64,000 nt of DNA from Ruminococcus sp. (GTDB lineage Bacteria; Bacillota; Clostridia; Oscillospirales; Acutalibacteraceae), in contig JAFQPG010000003.1 of NCBI GenBank assembly GCA_017411835.1, positions 1-64,000 of the forward strand, in the 5' to 3' direction. Positions 17,157 to 25,305 of the stretch are shown piece by piece (the stretch's first letter is position 1; each line of letters starts with the position of its first letter). The position numbers were made by a program, and so were the translations under genes. Below the pieces are notes generated by a model, which was given only the letters and a program-made list of their open reading frames with translations, was not told the origin of the DNA and made no database searches.

Positions 17157-18977
17157 ATGCAAAACAGAGAAGATATCCGAAATATAGCAATTATTGCTCA
17201 CGTAGACCATGGTAAAACAACTCTGGTAGATCAGCTTTTAAAGCAAAGCGGAATTTTCAGAGTCAATGAATCTGTTGCAGAGCGAGTAATGGACTCTAAT
17301 GATTTAGAGCGTGAGCGTGGAATTACAATACTTTCTAAAAACACCGCCGTTATGTATAACGATGTAAAAATCAATATTGTTGACACCCCTGGTCACGCTG
17401 ATTTTGGTGGCGAGGTTGAGCGTATATTGACTATGGTTGACGGTGTGCTTTTGCTTGTTGATGCGTTTGAGGGTTGTATGCCACAAACTCGTTTTGTACT
17501 TAAAAAGGCGCTTGGACTCCACAAAAAGCCTCTTGTAGTAGTTAACAAAATCGACCGCGATGGCGCTCGTCCTGAAGAAGTAGTCGACGAAGTGCTCGAC
17601 CTTTTTATTGAGCTTGGCGCTGACGATGACCAGCTTGAGTTCCCTGTTGTTTACGCATCGGGCAGAGACGGTGTTGCGTCTTTAGACCCATACGAAATGG
17701 GCACAGATATGCAGCCTTTATTTGAAAAAATCGTTACCGAAATTCCTGCTCCACAGGGCGATGTTGACGGTGATTTACAGATACTTATCTCCAACATTGA
17801 CTACGACGATTATGTCGGTCGAATCGGTGTCGGCAGGGTTGAACGCGGACAGGTAAAGGTAGGTCAGCAGGCTGTGCTTTGCCGTCGTGACGGAGAAACA
17901 CAGAAGGTAAAGATTTCTAAGCTTTATCAGTTTGAGGGCTTAAGACGAGTTGAAACAGAAACTGCAAAAATGGGCGACCTTGTATGCATCAGCGGTATCA
18001 GTGACTTAAATATCGGCGAAACTATTTGTAGCGTTGATGAGATTGACCCGCTTCCGTTTGTCAAGATTGATGAGCCTACGGTTTCTATGAACTTTATTGT
18101 AAACAACAGTCCGTTTGCAGGTAGAGAGGGCAAGTACGTGACATCTCGTAACCTGCGTGACAGACTTTTCAAAGAGGTTGAAACCAACGTCGCTATGCGT
18201 GTTGAAGAAACTGACTCTGCTGATACATTCAAAGTATCGGGTAGAGGCGAGCTCCACCTGTCTATCTTGATTGAAACTATGCGTCGAGAGGGTTACGAGT
18301 TCCAGATTTCTCGACCACAGGTTATTACTAAGCACATAGACGGTGTGCTTTGCGAGCCTATCGAGTACCTGATGATTGAAGTGCCTGATGCTTATGTCGG
18401 CGCTGTTATGGAAAAACTTGGTTCCAGAAAAGCCGAGCTTATCAATATGGGGACAAGAGAAAGTGGCATTACTCATATCGAATTCAGAATTCCGTCACGT
18501 GGACTTATGGGCTACCGTCCGGAGTTTCTTACCGATACTAACGGCAACGGTATTATGAACCACGTGTTCGACTCATACGAGCCGTTTAAAGGCGAAATTA
18601 TTACACGGCATCAGGGTTCACTTATCGCTTTCGAAACAGGCGAAACCGTAACCTATGGCTTATTTGCGGCACAAGAGCGTGGTCGACTTTTTGTTGGTCC
18701 GGGTGTGCCTGTATATGAGGGTATGATTGTCGGTGCTTGTCCAAAGGCAGAAGACATCACCGTAAATGTCTGCAAGAAAAAGCATATCACAAACACTCGT
18801 GCTTCAGGCTCTGATGACGCTTTAAAGCTTACACCGCCGTCTGTTTTATCACTTGAGCAGTGTATCGAGTTTATCGCCGACGACGAGCTTGTTGAGGTTA
18901 CCCCTGAAAACATTCGTATGCGTAAGCAGATTTTATCCAAAGAATTAAGAATGAAGAAGCAGTTTAAAAAGAATTAA
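17157..18977 (+). CDS. typA: Ribosome-associated GTPase TypA/BipA
   Basis: 606 residues from ATG 17157, preceded by GGGAG. Translation-factor GTPase with G1 AHVDHGKTT, G2 RERGITI, G3 DTPGHADFGGE and G4 NKIDR, followed by EF-G-like domain II, domain III/V and the TypA-specific C-terminal domain (FETGETVTYGLFAAQERG). TypA binds the 70S ribosome and supports 50S assembly and stress adaptation. It is divergent from the acn operon and is followed by an exonuclease gene after 25 bases. Confidence 0.97.
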   Translation: MQNREDIRNIAIIAHVDHGKTTLVDQLLKQSGIFRVNESVAERVMDSNDLERERGITILSKNTAVMYNDVKINIVDTPGHADFGGEVERILTMVDGVLLLVDAFEGCMPQTRFVLKKALGLHKKPLVVVNKIDRDGARPEEVVDEVLDLFIELGADDDQLEFPVVYASGRDGVASLDPYEMGTDMQPLFEKIVTEIPAPQGDVDGDLQILISNIDYDDYVGRIGVGRVERGQVKVGQQAVLCRRDGETQKVKISKLYQFEGLRRVETETAKMGDLVCISGISDLNIGETICSVDEIDPLPFVKIDEPTVSMNFIVNNSPFAGREGKYVTSRNLRDRLFKEVETNVAMRVEETDSADTFKVSGRGELHLSILIETMRREGYEFQISRPQVITKHIDGVLCEPIEYLMIEVPDAYVGAVMEKLGSRKAELINMGTRESGITHIEFRIPSRGLMGYRPEFLTDTNGNGIMNHVFDSYEPFKGEIITRHQGSLIAFETGETVTYGLFAAQERGRLFVGPGVPVYEGMIVGACPKAEDITVNVCKKKHITNTRASGSDDALKLTPPSVLSLEQCIEFIADDELVEVTPENIRMRKQILSKELRMKKQFKKN

Positions 18978-18978
18978 T

Positions 18979-18991
18979 TTCTAAATTAGAA
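18979..18991. repeat. Palindrome TTCTAAATTAGAA directly after typA
   Basis: TTCTAA-A-TTAGAA starts one base after the typA stop. The identical 13-mer occurs at 50804-50816, within one base of the ruvA stop. Confidence 0.5.
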
Positions 18992-19002
18992 TTATAATAA
19001 CT

Positions 19003-19914
19003 ATGAATTTTGTAATATTAGACCTTGAATGGAACGGTGCTTACAGCAAAAAGGCAAAAAAATTTGTCAACGAAATTATCGAATTCGGTGCTGTAAAAAC
19101 GGACGAACAATTAAATATTCTTGACAGCTTTTCGATGCTTGTAACTCCGCAGATTGGTAAAAAGCTTAACCACAGAGTTGCAGAGCTTACCCATATAACA
19201 AACGAAGAGCTTTTAGACTCTAACAACACCTTTACACACGTGCTGTCTAAGTTTAAAAAATTTCTCTCGGACAGCGTTTTGCTTACCTGGGGTACGTCGG
19301 ATGTGTTAACTTTGATGGAAAACTGCAGGTATTATCTAGGCGATGAAAAGCTCCCGTTTTTGAGCAGATACTGTAATTTGCAGTCGTATTGCGAGCATAT
19401 GCTTGACCACCACGACAAATCTCGCCAGATGGGACTTTCTACCTGTGCAGAGCTTTTGGGGTTGTCTGACGAAGGACTTGAGCTACATAGAGCGTTTGAC
19501 GATGCTTTGTTTAGCTTGCAGTGTTTTAAAAAGCTTTATGACAACGAAAAGTTCTGTAACTATATTGAGCTTGCAAATGATGAATTTTATCGCAAAATCA
19601 CCTTTAAAAATACTATTATCTATGATGCTAAAAATCCGCTCATTGATAAAAAAGAGTTTTACATCTGCTGTGATAAATGCGGTAAAAAGGCTTGGCGTAA
19701 AAATAAATGGGTGATGAAAAACCGCTCTTTTAGAGCACAGTTTCGCTGTAATAAATGCAGGCGAGATTTTGAGGGCAGGATTACATTTCGCTTGAAATAC
19801 GACGGCGTGCATATTGACCGCAGAGTAGTTGAAAAAGAAAAGGTCGAAAAGCCTTCGAAAAAGAAATGCATTTTAAATATGTTACCGACAAATAATTCTA
19901 AAACAGAAAAATAA
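19003..19914 (+). CDS. DEDDh 3'-5' exonuclease with C-terminal zinc ribbon
   Basis: 303 residues. Exonuclease motifs are all present: DLEWN near residue 7 (Asp and Glu), GTSD near residue 97 (Asp), and LHRAFDDALFS near 164 (His...Asp). Residues ~222-258 add a four-cysteine zinc ribbon (CDKC ... CNKC) and the protein ends in a basic tail, both consistent with nucleic-acid binding. The catalytic domain resembles the RNase T/DnaQ/KapD group. The fusion to a zinc ribbon sets it apart from proofreading subunits. The substrate (DNA or RNA) cannot be told from sequence. Probably co-transcribed with typA. Confidence 0.85.
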   Translation: MNFVILDLEWNGAYSKKAKKFVNEIIEFGAVKTDEQLNILDSFSMLVTPQIGKKLNHRVAELTHITNEELLDSNNTFTHVLSKFKKFLSDSVLLTWGTSDVLTLMENCRYYLGDEKLPFLSRYCNLQSYCEHMLDHHDKSRQMGLSTCAELLGLSDEGLELHRAFDDALFSLQCFKKLYDNEKFCNYIELANDEFYRKITFKNTIIYDAKNPLIDKKEFYICCDKCGKKAWRKNKWVMKNRSFRAQFRCNKCRRDFEGRITFRLKYDGVHIDRRVVEKEKVEKPSKKKCILNMLPTNNSKTEK

Positions 19915-19927
19915 TTTCAATTAATCA

Positions 19928-19962
19928 GTGCGTACAGAATCTACTTCTATACGCACTTTTTT
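19928..19962 (+). terminator. Intrinsic terminator after exonuclease
   Basis: GTGCGTA (19928-19934) and TACGCAC (19950-19956), followed by TTTTTT. Confidence 0.85.
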
Positions 19963-20120
19963 CTATACCTTTTTACAATTTTCAAAAGTAATCTACTTTT
20001 TATATTTAATTTTGATTAATATTATTTTATCCTAATTTGTCGCTTGTTGTATATCTTAGTGTGATATTGTCAGCATTTTATGAACTCACTGTAAAAATCG
20101 AACAAATATTCGAAAAACTA

Positions 20121-20149
20121 TTGAAACCGGTAGAAAAATCTGCTAAAAT
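20121..20149 (+). promoter_or_regulatory. Strong promoter of the sigma-like gene pair
   Basis: TTGAAA (20121-20126), 17-base spacer, TAAAAT (20144-20149) preceded by TGC, giving an extended -10. Confidence 0.75.
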
Positions 20150-20226
20150 GTTAATTGAAGTCAAGCCCCAACTTCAACGAATAAAGCCCCGAATTAATTT
20201 TAGAAATGCTGGAAAGGACGAAGAAT

Positions 20227-20442
20227 ATGGATTATATAAAATGGTCGCAGGAATATGTAAATGAAGCACGAAAAATCTTGCGTATAATTGATCGAAAAAA
20301 GGCGCTTTTAAAGCGGTCTACTCCTGACGAGCGACACGTTATCAATGCTCAGATAATTAAACTGCGAAACATTTATTACGACAATATGCTTACAGCAAAG
20401 CATCTAAGACAGCGTGCAAAGGAGCTTTTAGATGCGGCATAG
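20227..20442 (+). CDS. Small helical protein of unknown function preceding a sigma-like gene
   Basis: 71 residues from ATG 20227 (MDYIKWSQEY...), with GGAAAGGACG upstream. The protein is almost wholly helical and basic, with heptad-like spacing (REARKIL..., KLRNIYYDNMLTAKHLRQRAKELL), suggesting a coiled coil. No family recognised. It overlaps the following sigma-like gene by 11 bases, so the two are translated together and may act together. Confidence 0.65.
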   Translation: MDYIKWSQEYVNEARKILRIIDRKKALLKRSTPDERHVINAQIIKLRNIYYDNMLTAKHLRQRAKELLDAA

Positions 20443-20722
20443 TTTGGTCAACCTTGACGGAAAAAACCGCGACCTTATTGCGTATAGCAACTTTTCAGAT
20501 TTAAGCACCAACAAAGGTGATATCGACAAAATGAAGCAGATTTTGCGTAGCGCTATAATAAACGAACTCACAATCCGTCAGCGAGAATGTATCACTATGT
20601 ATTACTATGAAAAGAAAAAAATGAAAACAATAGCAAAGGAACTGTCGCTATCTGTTCCGACTGTGAGTAAGCATATTAAGGTCGCAGAACAAAAACTAAA
20701 AAACATTGCAAATTACTACTAG
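20432..20722 (+). CDS. Sigma-70 region-4-like helix-turn-helix protein
   Basis: 96 residues. Residues ~45-95 match sigma region 4: LTIRQRECITMYYYEKKKMKTIAKELSLS..., with the recognition helix VPTVSKHIKVAEQKLK. Region 2, which binds core polymerase and melts DNA, is absent, so it cannot be a complete sigma factor. Such short proteins often act as transcription activators or sigma-like co-factors, as in phage or competence-type systems. Coupled to a 71-residue coiled-coil partner, which might supply the missing function. Terminator follows. Confidence 0.78.
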   Translation: MRHSLVNLDGKNRDLIAYSNFSDLSTNKGDIDKMKQILRSAIINELTIRQRECITMYYYEKKKMKTIAKELSLSVPTVSKHIKVAEQKLKNIANYY

Positions 20723-20738
20723 GAATAATAAAATGAAA

Positions 20739-20766
20739 GCACCTGAAAATAATCAGGTGCTTTTTT
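20739..20766 (+). terminator. Intrinsic terminator after sigma-like gene
   Basis: GCACCTG (20739-20745) and CAGGTGC (20754-20760), then TTTTTT. Confidence 0.9.
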
Positions 20767-20775
20767 GATTTTTTA

Positions 20776-20801
20776 TGAACCTATGAGCAAGCTCATTCGT
20801 A
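20776..20801 (+). promoter_or_regulatory. Likely ECF-type autoregulatory promoter
   Basis: TGAACC (20776-20781), 16-base spacer, CGTA (20798-20801) matches the ECF sigma pattern known from Bacillus SigW/SigX (TGAAAC-N16-CGTA). The spacer holds a perfect palindrome ATGAGC-AA-GCTCAT (20783-20796). It lies just upstream of an ECF sigma gene, as expected for self-recognition. A TATAAT also occurs at 20804-20809 but lacks a fitting -35. Confidence 0.55.
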
Positions 20802-20831
20802 TATATAATGACGGTGAAAGTGAGGTGCAAC

Positions 20832-21335
20832 GTGAAAAAACAATTCGAAAAATACATATCCGATTATGGTGTAAGTCTGACAAAGCTGTGCTTATCTCTG
20901 ACAAACAACCAAAACGACGCAAAAGATTTGTATCAGGCAACGTGGGAGAAAGCGATGAGAAAATACAAGCGTTACGATAAAAGCAAACCGTTTGATAAAT
21001 GGCTTTATACAATTTGTGTAAATACTTATCGCGACGAGCTTAGACGCTTTGATAAGAAAAATGTGCTCGATTTTAAAAGCGACGAGGAAAAAGAACGTTT
21101 TTTATCATCAATTCCTTATGAAGAAGTTGACCACGATGAGTATATCGCGTTGTATGATGCGATGAAAATTCTTAGTGCTGATCTTAAAGAGGTATTAGTG
21201 CTGTTTTATTTTAAAGATTATTCTGTAAAAGAATTATCCGAGATTTTATCCATACCCGAAGGCACCATTAAATCACGCTTAAACCGTGCGAGAAACAAAT
21301 TACGAAAGGAGCTTGACTGCAATGACACAAAATGA
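20832..21335 (+). CDS. ECF-family RNA polymerase sigma factor
   Basis: 167 residues from GTG 20832 with GAGGTG upstream; an in-frame ATG at 20808 lies at the transcription start and lacks a site. Region 2 (NDAKDLYQATWEKAMRKYKRYD, FDKWLYTICVNTYRDELRR) and region 4 (FYFKDYSVKELSEILSIPEGTIKSRLNRARNKLRKEL) are both present, the standard two-domain ECF layout. The gene overlaps a single-pass membrane protein by 14 bases, the usual arrangement with an anti-sigma factor. Upstream lies a promoter of ECF form, suggesting positive autoregulation. The signal is unknown. Confidence 0.93.
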   Translation: MKKQFEKYISDYGVSLTKLCLSLTNNQNDAKDLYQATWEKAMRKYKRYDKSKPFDKWLYTICVNTYRDELRRFDKKNVLDFKSDEEKERFLSSIPYEEVDHDEYIALYDAMKILSADLKEVLVLFYFKDYSVKELSEILSIPEGTIKSRLNRARNKLRKELDCNDTK

Positions 21336-22050
21336 AAAATTTGACAAAATGCTTAGAAATTACTGCAATCGTGACGTTGAAGCATTTGAATTTAAAAGCA
21401 AAAAGAATACCGTAAAGTTCACCTCTTTAGTTGCCGCCTGCTTAGTTTTTGTTATACTTTTGTCTATCCTGATTGTTCCTGAGCTTTATCCGCAAAATGA
21501 GTTTACGCTTACTGCGAGCGCAGCTAGTGAGAGCGAGCTTAAATACTTTACTGAAAAAGAGCTTAATTACTTTACTGTAGGCAGTAAAGAGATAATCCCT
21601 GAGGGTGTAAGCTTTAAAATAAGCGGAGAAAATATCAAAGAAATCTACGCTTATTCAGAAAAAGAATATCTCGCGCTTGCCATTTCTTCGTGGCCAAGAG
21701 AATACAATATTGTTGACATAAATTTTAGAGATAAGGGCGAGAGTAAAATAGTTGATATGCCGACTTTGCTTATTGTACCTTTTGAAAAAGATTCAAACGA
21801 TGAACTTACAATAGTAAGAAAAAGCAACAAGTATGTTTCACATTTAAAGGTGATAGATGAGCTTCAAACAGAAGGCGAAAAGGATATCACCATCACCAGT
21901 ATCCCGATAGACGAAAATCGTAAATTTATTTACAAAGACTATTCTGAAAAGTACAACGATAGAATAATCATTGAGATAACCTACTTTGACGGTACAAAAG
22001 AAACAAAAAGCAAAGAGGTTACCTACAAAGACGGAAAAATCGTCTTCTAA
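21322..22050 (+). CDS. Single-pass membrane protein, probable anti-sigma factor
   Basis: 242 residues from ATG 21322. Residues 1-30 are cytoplasmic and charged, ~33-52 form a membrane helix (SLVAACLVFVILLSILIVP), and the rest is an extracellular, beta-rich, Lys/Glu-rich domain. The cytoplasmic part is short and lacks a zinc-binding HxxxCxxC motif, so it is not a ZAS-type anti-sigma. Position, overlap with the ECF sigma gene and topology make it the likely membrane-bound regulator, with the outer domain sensing the envelope signal. The role is inferred from context. Confidence 0.7.
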   Translation: MTQNEKFDKMLRNYCNRDVEAFEFKSKKNTVKFTSLVAACLVFVILLSILIVPELYPQNEFTLTASAASESELKYFTEKELNYFTVGSKEIIPEGVSFKISGENIKEIYAYSEKEYLALAISSWPREYNIVDINFRDKGESKIVDMPTLLIVPFEKDSNDELTIVRKSNKYVSHLKVIDELQTEGEKDITITSIPIDENRKFIYKDYSEKYNDRIIIEITYFDGTKETKSKEVTYKDGKIVF

Positions 22051-22097
22051 ATATTCTAGTGTTTACTCCACAAAAGTGATTATATACCTAAAGTAAA

Positions 22098-22130
22098 ACG
22101 ACCTTCTATTTTAGAAGGTCGTTTGCTTTT
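22098..22130 (+). terminator. Intrinsic terminator after anti-sigma gene
   Basis: ACGACCTTCTA (22098-22108), TTT loop, TAGAAGGTCGT (22112-22122), then TTGCTTTT. Confidence 0.88.
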
Positions 22131-22140
22131 ATATATTATG

Positions 22141-22350
22141 TTAAATTATAAAATCATCAGCCGAAAATTTTTGCAGGTTCTTTTGCCTTTTAGGTTCACG
22201 CATAATAGGGTTGTATAAAAACTTCTTGCACTTACCTTTTTTAAGCACCCTGTTTACTGTGCAGAACTGATGGTCGTTAACTATTTTTGAGTGTGAGCAG
22301 TAGTCACACGAAACCTCGATGTTATTGCCGAAAAGCTTTACCTTACGCAT
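22141..22350 (-). CDS. Small cysteine-rich protein, probably zinc-binding, function unknown
   Basis: 69 residues. A CDYC pair, then Cys at FCTV and GKCKKF, gives four cysteines in a compact 28-residue module, consistent with one zinc site. The C-terminal half is basic (REPKRQKNLQKF). The start ATG has GGAGG on the minus strand. It is monocistronic between the anti-sigma terminator and the pgeF promoter. No named family recognised; nucleic-acid binding would be a guess. Confidence 0.7.
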   Translation of the reverse strand: MRKVKLFGNNIEVSCDYCSHSKIVNDHQFCTVNRVLKKGKCKKFLYNPIMREPKRQKNLQKFSADDFII

Positions 22351-22402
22351 AACTCCTCCAAAAATTTAAGTATATATGTATTCTATCACAAATAGATTTG
22401 TC

Positions 22403-22431
22403 TTGCAAGCGTATGATAAGTATAGTATAAT
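22403..22431 (+). promoter_or_regulatory. Promoter of pgeF
   Basis: TTGCAA (22403-22408), 17-base spacer, TATAAT (22426-22431). Confidence 0.75.
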
Positions 22432-22453
22432 CAGCATTGTTTGAGGTGATTTT

Positions 22454-23278
22454 GTGACTATTAATTCTAAAACTATGACATTAAGAGAAAACGCAGGAGT
22501 GCATTTTTTAACCTACAATAAATTATCTGAAATTGATTTTATCAACCACGCTTTTTCTACCCGCTTAGGCGGTGTATCAAAGGGCATTTTCGATAGTATG
22601 AACCTGTCTTTTGAGCATGACGACTTTGATACGGTTACTGAAAACTACAAACGCTTTTGCAAAGGTGCAGACTTTAATTTTGATACCTTGGTTGCCTCTT
22701 CTCAGGACCACCACAGCTTTGTTCGTGTGTGCACTAAAAACGAGTGTGGTATCGGAATTACAAGACCTAAGGATATCAAAAGTGTTGACGCTTTGGTTAC
22801 TAATGAAAAAGGCGTTACTTTAGTCACATATTATGCTGACTGCACACCGCTATTTTTTGTTGATACAAAGAAAAAAGCAATCGGTCTTGCACACGCAGGC
22901 TGGCGAGGCACTGTGCAAAAAATTGGGGCAGAGGTTATAAAAACTATGACTGAAAATTATGGAACCGACCCTGCTGATTTAGTTTGCGCAATCGGTCCTG
23001 CGATTTCTGTTTGCTGTTACGAGGTTGATAAGAGCTGTGCTGATAATTTTTATGCACTAAAACTTGATGACTCCAAATTCGTTTTCCCTAAATCAGGTGG
23101 CAAATTTATGGTCGACCTGCTTGAAGCAAACCGTCAAATTTTACTCTCTTGTGGCGTTAAAAAAGAAAATATCACAGTATCCGATTTGTGCACCCGTTGC
23201 AACAGCGATTTGCTGTGGAGTCATCGTGCAACTGCTGGCAAACGCGGCACTATGTCTGCGTTTATGGCTTTAAAGTAG
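22454..23278 (+). CDS. pgeF: PgeF/YfiH family protein (laccase-domain purine nucleoside phosphorylase-like)
   Basis: 274 residues from GTG 22454, preceded by GAGGTG. Family motifs are clear: FSTRLGGVS, YADCTPLFF (metal Cys), HAGWRGT (metal His) and the IGPAI...CCYEV stretch. Proteins of this family were long called polyphenol oxidases; characterised members act on purine nucleosides, and in E. coli the protein corrects wrongly incorporated L-Ser in peptidoglycan precursors. It is followed after 7 bases by an MBL-fold gene, so the two form an operon. Confidence 0.9.
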   Translation: MTINSKTMTLRENAGVHFLTYNKLSEIDFINHAFSTRLGGVSKGIFDSMNLSFEHDDFDTVTENYKRFCKGADFNFDTLVASSQDHHSFVRVCTKNECGIGITRPKDIKSVDALVTNEKGVTLVTYYADCTPLFFVDTKKKAIGLAHAGWRGTVQKIGAEVIKTMTENYGTDPADLVCAIGPAISVCCYEVDKSCADNFYALKLDDSKFVFPKSGGKFMVDLLEANRQILLSCGVKKENITVSDLCTRCNSDLLWSHRATAGKRGTMSAFMALK

Positions 23279-23285
23279 GTGCAGT

Positions 23286-24059
23286 ATGGAGATAACCGCT
23301 TTAGTAGAAAACACGTCTGCAGACGAGCAAATCGGCGCACAGCACGGACTTTCATTTTTTATTCAGGCTTGCGGACATAACATACTGTTTGATATGGGTC
23401 AAGACGACCTGTTTTATAAAAACGCTCAAAAGCTCAATATTGATTTAGCTGATGTCGACATCGCTGTTTTGTCCCATGGCCACTATGACCACGGCGGTGG
23501 GCTTAGTACCTTTTTAGAGATTAATAAAAAAGCAAAGGTTTATTTGAGTCGCTACGCGTTTGAGCCTTATTACAACGGCGAAAAATATATCGGTCTTGAT
23601 GTGACGCTTAAAGATAACGACCGACTCGTTTTTGTTGATGATTATTTAGAGCTTGATAAAGGTCTGACGCTTTACTCGTGTAATGATAAAGAAAGAGATT
23701 TCGATTTAGGTTCATTCGGCTTGTCAGTTAAAAAAGACTCTGTCCTTTATCCCGATACCTTTTTACATGAGCAGTATTTAAAAATTGACGAATATGGCTC
23801 AAGCGTGCTTTTTAGCGGTTGCTCACACAAGGGAATACTGAATATTGCCACTTGGTTTGATGTGGGCACGATTATCGGAGGTTTTCATTTTTCTAAGCTT
23901 TCGCTTGATGAAACCTTGAAATCTTACGCTGATATTTTAAAAAGCTTTGAGACAAAGTTTATTACCTGCCATTGTACGGGAGAAAAGCAGTATGAGTTTT
24001 TAACAAAACATATGGATAACCTTTCTTATATCAAAGCATCAGAGCATATTTCAATTTAA
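23286..24059 (+). CDS. MBL-fold metal-dependent hydrolase
   Basis: 257 residues. The zinc motif SHGHYDHGGG near residue 60 is intact, with further ligands in FSGCSHKG and a terminal FITCHCTG. The overall form resembles the group annotated as 7,8-dihydropterin-6-methyl-4-(beta-D-ribofuranosyl)aminobenzene-5'-phosphate synthase-like proteins, whose true substrate in bacteria is unknown. It shares a transcript with pgeF, and a bidirectional terminator follows. Hydrolase class confident, reaction not. Confidence 0.88.
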   Translation: MEITALVENTSADEQIGAQHGLSFFIQACGHNILFDMGQDDLFYKNAQKLNIDLADVDIAVLSHGHYDHGGGLSTFLEINKKAKVYLSRYAFEPYYNGEKYIGLDVTLKDNDRLVFVDDYLELDKGLTLYSCNDKERDFDLGSFGLSVKKDSVLYPDTFLHEQYLKIDEYGSSVLFSGCSHKGILNIATWFDVGTIIGGFHFSKLSLDETLKSYADILKSFETKFITCHCTGEKQYEFLTKHMDNLSYIKASEHISI

Positions 24060-24072
24060 AGTTAAAACAAAA

Positions 24073-24099
24073 CCCCGCTATATTTAGCGGGGCTTTTTT
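24073..24099. terminator. Bidirectional terminator between MBL gene and RluA-type gene
   Basis: CCCCGCTA (24073-24080), TATT loop, TAGCGGGG (24085-24092), C, TTTTTT; an A-rich run precedes it for the convergent transcript. Confidence 0.88.
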
Positions 24100-25063
24100 A
24101 TATATTGATTAAGTTATCTTTTGCAAACCATACGTCACTTAAAGCAAAAATTTTGCCGTTTAGATATTGCAGATCTTTTGCGTCTTTTGTAAAATCAAAA
24201 GCTAGTTTGTACGAGCACAAAAGCTGATGATTTTGGTGAAATCTGCGATTTAGTGCTTTATCTCCGTATTTTTCGTCGCCAAGTAGCGGATGCCCGATAA
24301 ACGCCATATGAGCTCTTATCTGGTGGGTTCTGCCTGTGAGCAGCTCAACCTCGCACAGCGACAAATCACGCTCTTTATCGTAACTGATTAAGGTGTATTT
24401 AGTGATGATTTCTTTTGAGTTTTTTGTCTCATTTTTGCTGACCTTAACCGTGTTTTTGCTTTCGTTTTTAGTAAGAAAGCCTTTGAGCGTATCGTTTTTC
24501 TTTTTCGGTTTACCTTTGATTACACAAAGATAAAATTTTCTGATTTCTCTTGTTCTTATTTTCTCGTTTATTATTCTGAGTGCTTGTGCATTTTTAGCGC
24601 CGATAATAATACCTCCTGTGTTTCTATCGATGCGGTTGCAAAGAGCAGGGGAAAAGGCTTTATCAGTTTCGGGATTGTATTCGCCCTTTTCAAAAAGGTA
24701 TCTTTGCACTCTGTGTACCATACAGTCAGCGTCGTATTTTTTATCCTGATGCACAATTACACCGGGCTTTTTATCAATCAGCAGGATGTTTTCATCCTCA
24801 TATATGAGCTCGAGTTTTTTCGATGCCTTCATAAATTCGTATTCAGTTTTATTTTCAGTAAAAAACTCGTCTTTAATATAAAGCGTAAGCACATCGCCCT
24901 CGTGCAAAAACACATCAGGTGTTGTCTTTTTGCCGTTTAGCTTAATGTATTTTGTGCGTATGTACTTGTGCATTAATGACTTTGGCATAGTTTTAAAGCG
25001 TTTTAGTAAAAACTTGTCAAGTCGTTGCTGCGAGTCGTTTTTCATTATTGTTATAGTGCGCAT
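24098..25063 (-). CDS. RluA-family 23S rRNA pseudouridine synthase
   Basis: 321 residues. An S4 RNA-binding domain occupies residues ~12-75 (SQQRLDKFLLKRF...). The catalytic domain follows, with active-site Asp in NRIDRNTGG near residue 143 and the family signature GRTHQIRAHMAFIGHPLLGD. Length and S4 domain fit the RluC/RluD group, which modify 23S rRNA. Which uridine is modified cannot be told from sequence. Monocistronic. Confidence 0.92.
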   Translation of the reverse strand: MRTITIMKNDSQQRLDKFLLKRFKTMPKSLMHKYIRTKYIKLNGKKTTPDVFLHEGDVLTLYIKDEFFTENKTEYEFMKASKKLELIYEDENILLIDKKPGVIVHQDKKYDADCMVHRVQRYLFEKGEYNPETDKAFSPALCNRIDRNTGGIIIGAKNAQALRIINEKIRTREIRKFYLCVIKGKPKKKNDTLKGFLTKNESKNTVKVSKNETKNSKEIITKYTLISYDKERDLSLCEVELLTGRTHQIRAHMAFIGHPLLGDEKYGDKALNRRFHQNHQLLCSYKLAFDFTKDAKDLQYLNGKIFALSDVWFAKDNLINI

Positions 25064-25162
25064 ATAATCACCTGCTTAATTATACCACATCTTTTGTATT
25101 TTACAATAAACTTTCTGTAACAATAAAAACTGCCGTGTATAATATAGTAGTGGGTGATGATT

Positions 25163-25303
25163 ATGAGGTGCGCTCGCGAAAAAATCAGCTGTGCCGTAGC
25201 TTTCGGTGCAGGAATACTTATCTCGTGCCTACTGCCTCACAAGTGGGTGCTTTTTATATCAGCGCTCGTTGTCATCGCAGTATGCTATAGTTGTAGGAGG
25301 TAA
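25163..25303 (+). CDS. 46-residue single-helix membrane miniprotein
   Basis: ATG 25163 to TAA 25303. The sequence is short and basic at the start (MRCAREK), then has a hydrophobic stretch long enough to cross the membrane (AVAFGAGILISCLLP, WVLFISALVVIAV) and ends YSCRR. A TATAAT at about 25136-25141 lies just upstream. Its stop overlaps the ribosome site of a second tiny gene three bases downstream. No family recognised. Support is the clean frame, promoter-like box and coupling to the next gene. Confidence 0.5.
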   Translation: MRCAREKISCAVAFGAGILISCLLPHKWVLFISALVVIAVCYSCRR

Positions 25304-25305
25304 CT

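Larger units (their letters stand above)
19915..20226. other. 312-base gap between exonuclease and sigma-like pair
   Basis: Contains the exonuclease terminator (19928-19962), AT-rich DNA without a credible gene, a strong promoter (20121-20149) and a short stem TTGAAG/CTTCAA (from 20155). An open frame crossing 20037-20264 would begin at a TTG without a ribosome site and run through the promoter, so I do not call it. Confidence 0.6.

Noticed and set aside
20037-20264. 75-codon open frame before the sigma-like pair
   Set aside because: It begins with TTG, has no ribosome site, and runs through a strong promoter at 20121-20149.
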